Below, in pieces: positions 52,001 through 62,099 of a stretch of 64,000 bases of DNA. How positions within the stretch are numbered: position 1 is the stretch's first letter; each line of letters begins with the position of its first letter. Origin of the DNA: Nephrocerus scutellatus (taxonomy: Eukaryota; Arthropoda; Insecta; Diptera; Pipunculidae). The notes beneath the pieces were generated by a model. The model ran no database searches, was not told where the DNA came from, and saw nothing but the letters and a program-made list of their open reading frames with translations. The translations under genes and the position numbers were made by a program. The stretch lies in assembly GCA_947095585.1 (NCBI GenBank), contig OX352761.1:59574832-59638831 (forward strand). Direction: 5' to 3'.

Positions 52001-55000
52001 AAATTGCTTTGCTCCAGATATTCCAGACAATAATGATCATATTCCAGAATTTCCATAGGAAGAAATCTTATAGTCACATCTTAGTCTTACATTCCGAATT
52101 TCATGCGAATCGCTTGAAAAATTGCTTTGCTCCAGAAATTCCAGACAATAATGATAATATTCCAGAATTTCCATAGGAAGAAATCTTATAGTCACATCTT
52201 AGTCCTACATTCCGAATTTCATGCGAATCGCTTGAAAAAATGCTTTGCTCCAGATATTCCAGACAATAATGATCATATTCCAGAATTTCCATAGGAAGAA
52301 ATCTTAAAGTCACATCTTAGTCCTACATTCCGAATTTCATGCGAATCGCTTAAAAAATTGCTTTGCTCCAGATATTCCAGACAATAATGATCATATTCCA
52401 GAATTTCCATAGGAAGAAATCTTATAGTCACATCTTAGTCTTACATTCCGAATTTCATGCGAATCGCTTGAAAAATTGCTTTGCTCCAGATATTCCAGAC
52501 AATAATGATCATATTCCAGAATTTCCATAGGAAGAAATCTTAAAGTCACATCTTAGTCCTACATTCCGAATTTCATGCGAATCGCTTGAAAAATTGCTTT
52601 GCTCCAGATATTCCAGACAATAATGATCATATTCCAGAATTTCCATAGGAAGAAATCTTATAGTCACATCTTAGTCCTACATTCCGAATTTCATGCGAAT
52701 CGCTTGAAAAATTGCTTTGCTCCAGATATTCCAGACAATAATGATCATATTCCAGAATTTCCATAGGAAGAAATCTTATAGTCACATCTTAGTCTTACAT
52801 TCCGAATTTCATGCGAATCGCTTGAAAAATTGCTTTGCTCCAGAAATTATAGACAATAATGATAATATTCCAGAATTTCCATAGGAAGAAATCTTATAGT
52901 CACATCTTAGTCCTACATTCCGAATTTCATGCGAATCGCTTGAAAAATTGCTTTGCTCCAGATATTCCAGACAATAATGATCATATTCCAGAATTTCCAT
53001 AGGAAGAAATCTTATAGTCACATCTTAGTCTTACATTCCGAATTTCATGCGAATCGTTTGAAAAATTGCTTTGCTCCAGAAATTATAGACAATAATGATA
53101 ATATTCCAGAATTTCCATAGGAAGAAATCTTATAGTCACATCTTAGTCTTACATTCCGAATTTCATGCGAATCGCTTGAAAAATTGCTTTGCTCCAGAAA
53201 TTCCAGACAATAATGATAATATTCCAGAATTTCCATAGGAAGAAATCTTAAAGTCACATCTTAGTCCTACATTGCGAATTTCATGCGAATCGCTTGAAAA
53301 ATTGCTTTGCTCCAGATATTCCAGACAATAATGATCATATTCCAGAATTTCCATAGGAAGAAATCTTATAGTCACATCTTAGTCTTACATTCCGAATTTC
53401 ATGCGAATCGCTTGAAAAATTGCTTTGCTCCAGAAATTCCAGACAATAATGATAATATTCCAGAATTTCCATAGGAAGAAATCTTATAGTCACATCTTAG
53501 TCCTACATTCCGAATTTCATGCGAATCGCTTGAAAAATTGCTTTGCTCCAGATATTCCAGACAATAATGATCATATTCCAGAATTTCTATAGGAAGAAAT
53601 CTTAAAGTCACATCTTAGTCCTACATTCCGAATTTCATGCGAATCGCTTGAAAAATTGCTTTGCTCCAGATATTCCAGACAATAATGATCATATTCCAGA
53701 ATTTCCATAGGAAGAAATCTTATAGTCACATCTTAGTCTTACATTCCGAATTTCATGCGAATCGCTTGAAAAATTGCTTTGCTCCAGATATTCCAGACAA
53801 TAATGATCATATTCCAGAATTTCCATAGGAAGAAATCTTAAAGTCACATCTTAGTCCTACATTCCGAATTTCATGCGAATCGCTTGAAAAATTGCTTTGC
53901 TCCAGATATTCCAGACAATAATGATCATATTCCAGAATTTCCATAGGAAGAAATCTTATAGTCACATCTTAGTCCTACATTCCGAATTTCATGCGAATCG
54001 CTTGAAAAATTGCTTTGCTCCAGATATTCCAGACAATAATGATCATATTCCAGAATTTCCATAGGAAGAAATCTTATAGTCACATCTTAGTCTTACATTC
54101 CGAATTTCATGCGAATCGCTTGAAAAATTGCTTTGCTCCAGAAATTATAGACAATAATGATAATATTCCAGAATTTCCATAGGAAGAAATCTTATATTCA
54201 CATCTTAGTCCTACATTCCGAATTTCATGCGAATCGCTTGAAAAATTGCTTTGCTCCAGATATTCCAGACAATAATGATCATATTCCAGAATTTCCATAG
54301 GAAGAAATCTTATAGTCACATCTTAGTCCTACATTCCGAATTTCATGCGAATCGCTTGAAAAATTGCTTTGCTCCAGATATTCCAGACAATAATGATCAT
54401 ATTCCAGATTTTCCATAGGAAGAAATCTTATAGTCACATCTTAGTCTTACATTCCGAATTTCATGCGAATCGTTTGAAAAATTGCTTTGCTCCAGAAATT
54501 ATAGACAATAATGATAATATTCCAGAATTTCCATAGGAAGAAATCTTATAGTCACATCTTAGTCTTACATTCCGAATTTCATGCGAATCGCTTGAAAAAT
54601 TGCTTTGCTCCAGAAATTATAGACAATAATGATAATATTCCAGAATTTCCATAGGAAGAAATCTTATAGTCACATCTTAGTCCTACATTCCGAATTTCAT
54701 GCGAATCGCTTGAAAAATTGCTTTGCTCCAGAAATTATAGACAATAATGATAATATTCCAGAATTTCCATAGGAAGAAATCTTATAGTCACATCTTAGTC
54801 CTACATTCCGAATTTCATGCGAATCGCTTGAAAAATTGCTTTGCTCCAGAAATTCCAGACAATAATGATAATATTCCAGAATTTCCATAGGAAGAAATAT
54901 TATAGTCACATCTTAGTCCTACATTCCGAATTTCATGCGAATCGCTTGAAAAATTGCTTTGCTCCAGATATTCCAGACAATAATGATCATATTCCAGAAT

Positions 55001-56287
55001 TTCCATAGGAAGAAATCTTATAGTCACATCTTAGTCTTACATTCCGAATTTCATGCGAATCGCTTGAAAAATTGCTTTGCTCCAGAAATTCCAGACAATA
55101 ATGATAATATTCCAGAATTTCCATAGGAAGAAATCTTATAGTCACATCTTAGTCCTACATTCCGAATTTCATGCGAATCGCTTGAAAAATTGCTTTGCTC
55201 CAGATATTCCAGACAATAATGATCATATTCCAGAATTTCCATAGGAAGAAATCTTATAGTCACATCTTAGTCTTACATTCCGAATTTCATGCGAATCGCT
55301 TGAAAAATTGCTTTGCTCCAGATATTCCAGACAATAATGATCATATTCCAGAATTTCCATAGGAAGAAATCTTAAAGTCACATCTTAGTCCTACATTCCG
55401 AATTTCATGCGAATCGCTTGAAAAATTGCTTTGCTCCAGATATTCCAGACAATAATGATCATATTCCAGAATTTCCATAGGAAGAAATCTTATAGTCACA
55501 TCTTAGTCTTACATTCCTAATTTCATGCGAATCGCTTGAAAAATTGCTTTGCTCCAGAAATTCCAGACAATAATGATAATATTCCAGAATTTCCATAGGA
55601 AGAAATCTTATAGTCACATCTTAGTCCTACATTCCGAATTTCATGCGAATCGCTTGAAAAATTGCTTTGCTCCAGATATTCCAGACAATAATGATCATAT
55701 TCCAGAATTTCCATAGGAAGAAATCTTATAGTCACATCTTAGTCTTACATTCCGAATTTCATGCGAATCGCTTGAAAAATTGCTTTGCTCCAGATATTCC
55801 AGACAATAATGATCATATTCCAGAATTTCCATAGGAAGAAATCTTAAAGTCACATCTTAGTCCTACATTCCGAATTTCATGCGAATCGCTTGAAAAATTG
55901 CTTTGCTCCAGATATTCCAGACAATAATGATCATATTCCAGAATTTCCATAGGAAGAAATCTTATAGTCACATCTCTTAGTCTTACATTCCGAATTTCAT
56001 GCGAATCGCTTGAAAAATTGCTTTGCTCCAGATATTCCAGACAATAATGATCATATTCCAGAATTTCCATAGGAAGAAATCTTAAAGTCACATCTTAGTC
56101 CTACATTCCGAATTTCATGCGAATCGCTTGAAAAATTGCTTTGCTCCAGATATTCCAGACAATAATGATCATATTCCAGAATTTCCATAGGAAGAAATCT
56201 TGTAGTCACATCTTAGTCTTTCATTCCGAATTTCATGCGAATCGCTTGAAAAATTGCTTTGCTCCAAAAATTCCAGACAGTAATGAT
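49040..56287. repeat. 118-bp satellite array, block 1 (about 61 monomers)
   Basis: Head-to-tail monomers of 118 bp, each with GCGAATCGCTTGAAAAATTG, CTTTGCTCCAGA, GACAATAATGAT, ATTCCAGAATTTCCATAGGA, AGTCACATCTTAG and CTACATTCCGAATTTCAT. Variant positions define subtypes: AAATTATAG / AAATTCCAG / ATATTCCAG after CTCC; TCATATT or TAATATT; AAAGTCAC or TATAGTCAC; TCCTAC or TCTTAC. Rare length changes occur (+1 near 49391, +2 near 55972). The left-most monomers are the most divergent. No spacers or CRISPR-like variation exist. Confidence 0.97.
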
Positions 56288-56356
56288 AGATAGATAGATT
56301 TTATTCATTTACAATAATTCAGTCTGCCCGAGTTTGACGTTACTGTTGATTTATGT

Positions 56357-58526
56357 TTAAAAAGATTCTTCGAGTATCGCTCTGCTATATTTTAACGCTT
56401 TTTGACAATAGTTGTGTAGTTTGTTCCAGTTCATGCCGTTTAAAATTATTACCATTTCTTCCTCCTGCAGAGTTCCCTTATCAAAAAGCTGACACCAAAT
56501 TTCGCTTAGAATTGGACACCTGCCCAAGAAGTTAAAGGTGTCCTCTCTCTCTTGTAGATTACATAAGGAACAAATGACTGGCAAATCTTCACGGTGTGGT
56601 ATGAAATTCAGGTTCATAATTTCTCCCCTTGCCTTAAAAATTGAGGATATTTCTTCGGTCGAGTAGTTATCGCTGAAGTAGTTGATTTGGCAAAGGTTGT
56701 GATTAAAGTTTGCATATATTGCTCTGTGTACTGAACTTTTTACATTTTCGATGTTATCTTTATGCATTTTCTCATCCAGCTTCATTAGTAAATTATACAG
56801 CTCCTTCTTCCAATTTAGTCTGTTTCCCGAATTTAAATTGAGAGTGTGTCCACAAGAATCTGCTAGTAACTGCCATTCATCAAACCAAAGTATTTTTGCC
56901 TGTATAATGTACTCCGCTATACGTTTAGTCAACCTTTGCTGGTCCAAGGCGAGCGTTTTCAATATATAATCAAAATGAAGTTTTAGGGTATTCATAAATA
57001 ATAGGGAAAGACCAGTTTCAACTAGAAGCATACTATTTGGTGTGCTTTGAGGCAGATTAATTATCCGTTTCAAAAAGAAACGCATCAGTTTTTCCACGGT
57101 ATCATACATCTTCTAACCCCAAACCTGTGCCGCATACAGCAAGACTGATTTAGAAACCGCTTGAAATATTTGATATTTTACTTTTAAGGATATGTGCTTA
57201 TCTTCCAGACAGTTCTTCCAAGCCGCACTAATGGCTGACTTCGCTGTTGTAAGCTTCTCTTTGAGATGTTGTTCCATATTCATGTTATTTGAGATATTGA
57301 TACCGAGGTATTTGTAGGATTTAACTATTTCTAGCTCTTGACCGGCAAAAAACCACTTTTCATTTCTCACATATCGTCCTCCTTCTTTTCTGAACACCAT
57401 GACCTTGGATGTGGTTATATTGACCCTTAGTCTCCACTCTTCGCTGTATTTTTGCAACCTGTTTCTCATTCTCTGCAAGCTCTCCGGTGAATCCGCAAGT
57501 AGGACTAAATCATCTGCATATAGCAGAGCTTTAATGGAAATTCCACCAATTGTTATACCCCCACATAGAGCTTCTGTTATGTCATCAATAAACATAACAA
57601 ATGCTTGGGGGCTAAAGTTGCATCACTGTTTTACCCCCATTATTGTTTCAATTAAATCAGATAATTGTTTTCCATCCCATACGGCTGAAGACGTATTTTC
57701 ATATATCTTTTCGATCAGTTTTCCAAACTTTCTGGATAGCCCACGATTGTACAGTTTGAAGAAAAGTGCACTTCTGTCTACTGTGTCGAAAGTCGCCTTA
57801 AGGTCTACGAAGAACGTATACAATTTCTTCTTTCTTCTAATGTAGTTCAGCGCAACTGTTGTGAGTATGAAGATTTGGTCCGTTGTGGAGTAATTTGCTC
57901 GAAACCCCGCCTGAAACTCAGATAGCAAGTGATTTTGGGATACCCAGATTTGAAAGCGTTTAGCGAGAACACCCATTAGAATTTTTAATGACGAGTTTAA
58001 AAAAGCAATGCCACGGTAGTTTTCTGCCAGATTGGGGTCACCTTTCTTGAGAATGGGGAGATCACTGATTGCTTGAAATTGTTTGGGATGGCTCCTGTTT
58101 CAAAAATACGGTTATATTCTTTTGGAGAAGTTTAATCAGATCGTTATTTGCATATTTGTAAAATTCGACTGGTATACCATCCGTACCGGGTGCTTTGCGG
58201 TCTTTGCGGTTATTTAACCAGCCTTTTACTTCTTCTTCTGTGATGGGGTCATCCAAGAGATCATTCATATTATTCGGTGCCGCATATTGGAACCTAGGTT
58301 GATCACTAGGTCCAGGCGGATTCAGAATATTTTTAAAGTGCTTTTCTAGTTGCGATGCAGTGACGTTTAAACCAATTTTAAATTTTTTCCCGTTTTTCTT
58401 ACTGAGTAGTTTCCAGAGAGTCGTAGAATCTCTGCATTGCGATATTTCGATGGCTAAACATTTATAAAATTGATTTATTTTTTGTTGGCAAGTTTTTTTA
58501 TATTCCCGGTTTGCATGTAAATACAT
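56357..58526 (-). pseudogene. Reverse transcriptase of the satellite-inserted LINE
   Basis: The RT-bearing part of the element: four consecutive open pieces (58526-58062, 57976-57623, 57595-57113, 57109-56357) separated by single stops or small frame changes. The catalytic YADD lies near 57516-57528. Spacing is otherwise normal, so decay is light compared with most LINEs in the window. The last 250 residues after YAAQVWG form a helical domain with a C-C-C finger, plausibly for RNA or DNA binding. Confidence 0.8.
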
Positions 58527-59017
58527 TTTTTTATAGTTTGGCTCGTCGTATTTTCGGAAGAGATCTAGTAAAGAGAAGGCTTTCTTTCTCTGTCTATCAC
58601 AATCTTGGTCATATCATGGCTGTTTTCGGTTCCAACCCAGTTTGTTCTGTTTTGTTTGCATTTGACTGTTGGCATTCTTTATAGCTTGTTCTATCTTGTC
58701 CATATTTCCTTCATAGTTCATTGCTGCAATCTCTCTCGCTAGGTTGATTTAGTATTCATCTTTTTGGTTGTGGTTCCATTTTAATCTAGGCAATGCATTG
58801 ATAATGGTTTCTGTTCTACTCGACTCTTGTAAAGAGAATTCGAACGAGGTTACAATTGGTAGGTGATTTGAAAAATTCAGCAATTGTACTTCAAATTTCT
58901 TGATTAGATTGTTTCATTTTCCACCGCTTAGACTAAGGTCTATAACTGAACTTCCTTGGGTACCCACAAAAGTATAGTTGCCCTCAAGGTCTCTTTTAGT
59001 GCATCCATTTCGTATGA

Positions 59018-59443
59018 TTAGTTCGCATTCGCTGCAGAGGTCCAATATCTGACGCCCTTTTTTGTCCAAAATCTTATCTTTAGATTTGCGGTGTTGTGTT
59101 GATATATTTTTGTTGGTGAAAAAGACTGCGTGGTACCGGTCCTTGCATTAAAGTCGCCTGTTAAGAGTATGTTAGTTTGTTCTTGTAGGTTGTTTATGGC
59201 ATCGGTTAATTTTTGCATATCTCTTTCCCATTGCGGTCCATATGATCCATTTAGATATACCGGAATAATGCAGTATTTATAGCCTGGAGAGAGATTTGTC
59301 TGGATATTAAAGTATGTGTATCCTATTGATTGTCTAAATTCGATTTTAATTCCGTCTCTATTTTTTTTATATCCATAAAGGCAGCCTTCACTAGCTCGTC
59401 CACGATTGCTATTTCTGACGCCTGGTGTCCAACAATTTAGCAT
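59018..59443 (-). pseudogene. Endonuclease part of the satellite-inserted LINE
   Basis: Open for 141 residues: GCLYGYKKNRDGIKIEFRQS, KYCIIPVYLNGSYGPQWERD, ILLTGDFNARTG (catalytic GDFN of the apurinic-type endonuclease) and a disturbed end. Continues in other frames towards RT between 59018 and 58540. Confidence 0.7.
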
Positions 59444-60548
59444 AATTATATTTATTATTTTCTAACAAGTGTGTTTCAAATAAACAAAATAATTCAAATT
59501 TATCAACATAATTAAAAAATTCTGTGTATAAAAGTTTACTTTGTAGACCATTAATGTTGTAACTTAGAATACTATAATTTTTCTTTTCAAATAAATTTTT
59601 ACTTAAAACTATACCAGGACAGACTGAGATTTCCTACATTTTGCGTGGAACAGTTTCTCTGGCAGAACTGAGCTTTGCTTGATATTTGCTGAGTGATATT
59701 TATTTTTTTGTTTGCTTGTTGGTCAGCTGATTCATTGACAGTTGAGTAATTAGCGCAGATTAGTCTTTCTTCTATTAGCCATATTTTAGCTGCATTTTAT
59801 TTGCCGAGCTAGTTCGGAATTCGAATGTTAAAACCAGCCAAAACCAGCAAAACAGCAGGTTTTCACAATTCCAAAGAAGGAATTCGACAATGCAATTGTT
59901 GTTGTTCCTCGGCAAATAAAAGCCGTATTTTCGAATTCCGAACTCGCTCGGCAAATAAAATGCAGCTATTATAAAATTACCTTCACGTTATCCGCATTTT
60001 AAGCCGTGATTTAAACTCTATGTAAAAACTTTTTTTCCACAAGAAGACGGTCGTCTCTCATGTGAATTTCAATATTTGGATTCCTCATCTTGATTGATTT
60101 CCTGACTTCAAAGAGTTTGAATCTCTTTTGACGGACACTAATTGGATAATCTCTATGAATCGCGACTCATGTATCCGTCAGGGCTCTTGATGCACGAAGG
60201 ATTTTGATTGCTGGCGTTTTATCTTCCAATCGCACCAAAAAGTTACTGCTTCCCGGTTTATTCGATCTGATCTCAATAATGTTGCTTTCAGCGAGCGTGG
60301 GAATTTCACCGTGAGTGCGACAGTTTGTTTGAATTTGGACTTTTTGCTCCACACCGCTGTGGTTTGCTATGTGGAATATTAAATTCCCTTCTGTGTTTCG
60401 CATTTGTGTTTTATATGTTGTCTTTTCTAAACTAAAAAAATTGACTTACGGCATTCAATTGGAATTTTAAAGGCTGGGTGTAATAATTTGTTGCGCTCTT
60501 GGATTTTTAAGACTTTTATTTTTATTTTAAATCACCTTTATTGGTTTT

Positions 60549-61594
60549 TGATCATATTCCAGAATTTCCATAGGAAGAAATCTTATGGTCACATCTTAGT
60601 CCTACATTCCGAATTTCATGCGAATCGCTTGAGAAATTGCTTTGCTCCAGAAATTCCAGACAATAATGATCATATTCCAGAATTTCCGTAGAAAGAAATC
60701 TTATAGTCGCATCTTAGTCCTACATTCCGAATTTCATGCGAATCGCTTGAGAAATTGCTTTGTTCCAGAAATTCCAGACAAAAATGATCATATTCCAGAA
60801 TTTCCATAGAAAGAAATTTTACAGTCACATCTTAGTCCTACATTCCGAATTTCATGCGAATCGCTTGAAAAATTAATTTGCTCCAAAAATTCCAGACAAT
60901 AATGATCATATTCCAGAATTTCCGTAGGAAGAAATCTTATAGTCGCATCTTAGTCCTACATTCCGAATTTCATGCGAATGGCTTGAGAAATTGCTTTGTT
61001 CCAGAAATTCCAGACAATAATGATCATATTCCAGAATTTCAATAGGAAGCAATCGTATGTTCACATCTTAGTCCTACATTCCGAATTTCATGCGAATCGC
61101 TTGAAAAATTGCTTTACTCCAGAAATTCCAGACAATTATGATCATATTCCAGAATTTCCGTTGGAAGAAATCTTATAGTCGCATCTTAGTCCTACATTCC
61201 GAATTTCATGCGAATCGCTTGAGAAATTGCTTTATTCCAGAAATTCCAGACAATAATGATAATATTCCAGAATTTCCATAGGAAGAAATCTTATAGTCAC
61301 ATCTTAGTCCTACATTCCGAATTTCATGCGAATCGCTTGAAAAATTGCTTTGCTCCAGAAATTCCAGACAATAATGATCATATTCCAGAATTTCCGTAGG
61401 AAGAAATCTTATAGTCGCATCTTAGTCCTACATTCCGAATTTCATGCGAATCGCTTGAGAAATTGCTTTGTTCCAGAAATTCCAGACAATAGCGATTATA
61501 TTCCAGAATTTCCATAGAAAGAAGTCTTATAGTAGCATCTTAGTCCTACATTCCGAATTTCATGCGAATCGCTTGGGAAATGGCTTAGTTCCCA
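60549..61594. repeat. 118-bp satellite array, block 2 (about 9 monomers)
   Basis: Same monomer, resuming at GATCATATTCCAG exactly in the phase where block 1 stops (TAATGAT). Monomers here carry CTTGAGAAATTGC, TTTGTTCCAG and AGTCGCATC variants, like those at the far left of block 1. The last monomer decays at CTTAGTTCCCAAAG. Confidence 0.95.
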
Positions 61595-62040
61595 AAGTAC
61601 TGACATTTAAAAGTGGCTCACTTAAAAGTGTGTGCTGTTGATCACTTAACAGTGTAAACATTTTACTTTTTGAACATGCACCCCCTTATACCTTGTAGTA
61701 AGACGTTGTCACGTCAAAAGAAAGTCGTTCACAAAATTTGGAGCTGATAGGTGGCGCTGGTGTCGTTTTTTCCCCCGAAAATTCTTATTTATGGAACGAT
61801 TTGGCTCAAATTCACACCACATAATATTTAAATAAAAAGAAAGTCGTTGACAATTTTGACCCGATAGATGGCGCTGGGGTGGAAAATGTAGTTTTCCCTG
61901 TACATATATGATCTTCATATAAAGAATTTTTTGGCTGTATAAGTGTCGATTTTATAGTTTTCTGGATTGGTGAGTTGGTTAGTTATTGGGGTGTAAGTGG
62001 GCGTGGCGTCAGTGGGCGGGAGCCATTGAGCACAGTAACT
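61595..62040. other. Flank with a duplicated GATAGRTGGCGCTGG block
   Basis: Non-coding. AAAAGAAAGTCGTT...GATAGGTGGCGCTGG (61715-61760) and AAAAGAAAGTCGTT...GATAGATGGCGCTGG (about 61836-61879) are two diverged copies about 120 bp apart. ACTTAAAAGTG and CACTTAACAGTG inverted words sit at 61610-61660. Confidence 0.6.
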
Positions 62041-62099
62041 TTTTACTGTAGGGCTTATGCGATACTGCGGTCTTCCTTCTTTCTCCATCCATTGAAGTA

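Larger units (their letters stand above)
56288..60548 (-). mobile_element. LINE inserted in the satellite array, nearly full length
   Basis: Minus strand from 60403: an N-terminal frame (MRNTEGNLIFHIANHSGVEQ), endonuclease with ILLTGDFNARTGTTQ, and RT with KDRKAPGTDGIPVEFYKY, SEFQAGFRANYSTTDQIFIL, FFVDLKATFDTVDRSALFFK, KALLYADDLVLLADSPE (catalytic), KSYKYLGINISNNMNMEQHL and VSKSVLLYAAQVWG. The C-terminus is long and ends in a CCHC-like finger (CSLCNLQEREDTFNFLGRC, with F where H is usual). The 3' end has AATAAA followed by (ATCT)n, seen on plus as GATAGATAGATTTTATTC at 56284-56301. Stops/frameshifts near 57110, 57600, 57980, 58540 and 59000 inactivate it. Clade not assigned. Confidence 0.85.

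Noticed and set aside
49150..56091. Series of ~70-residue minus-strand open frames repeated across the array
   Set aside because: They are the 118-bp satellite read through two monomers in two successive frames (118 is not a multiple of three). Their spacing equals monomer multiples and they carry no domain.
49040..56287. CRISPR-like array
   Set aside because: Monomers abut without unique spacers, units are 118 bp, and the setting is a eukaryotic repeat region.
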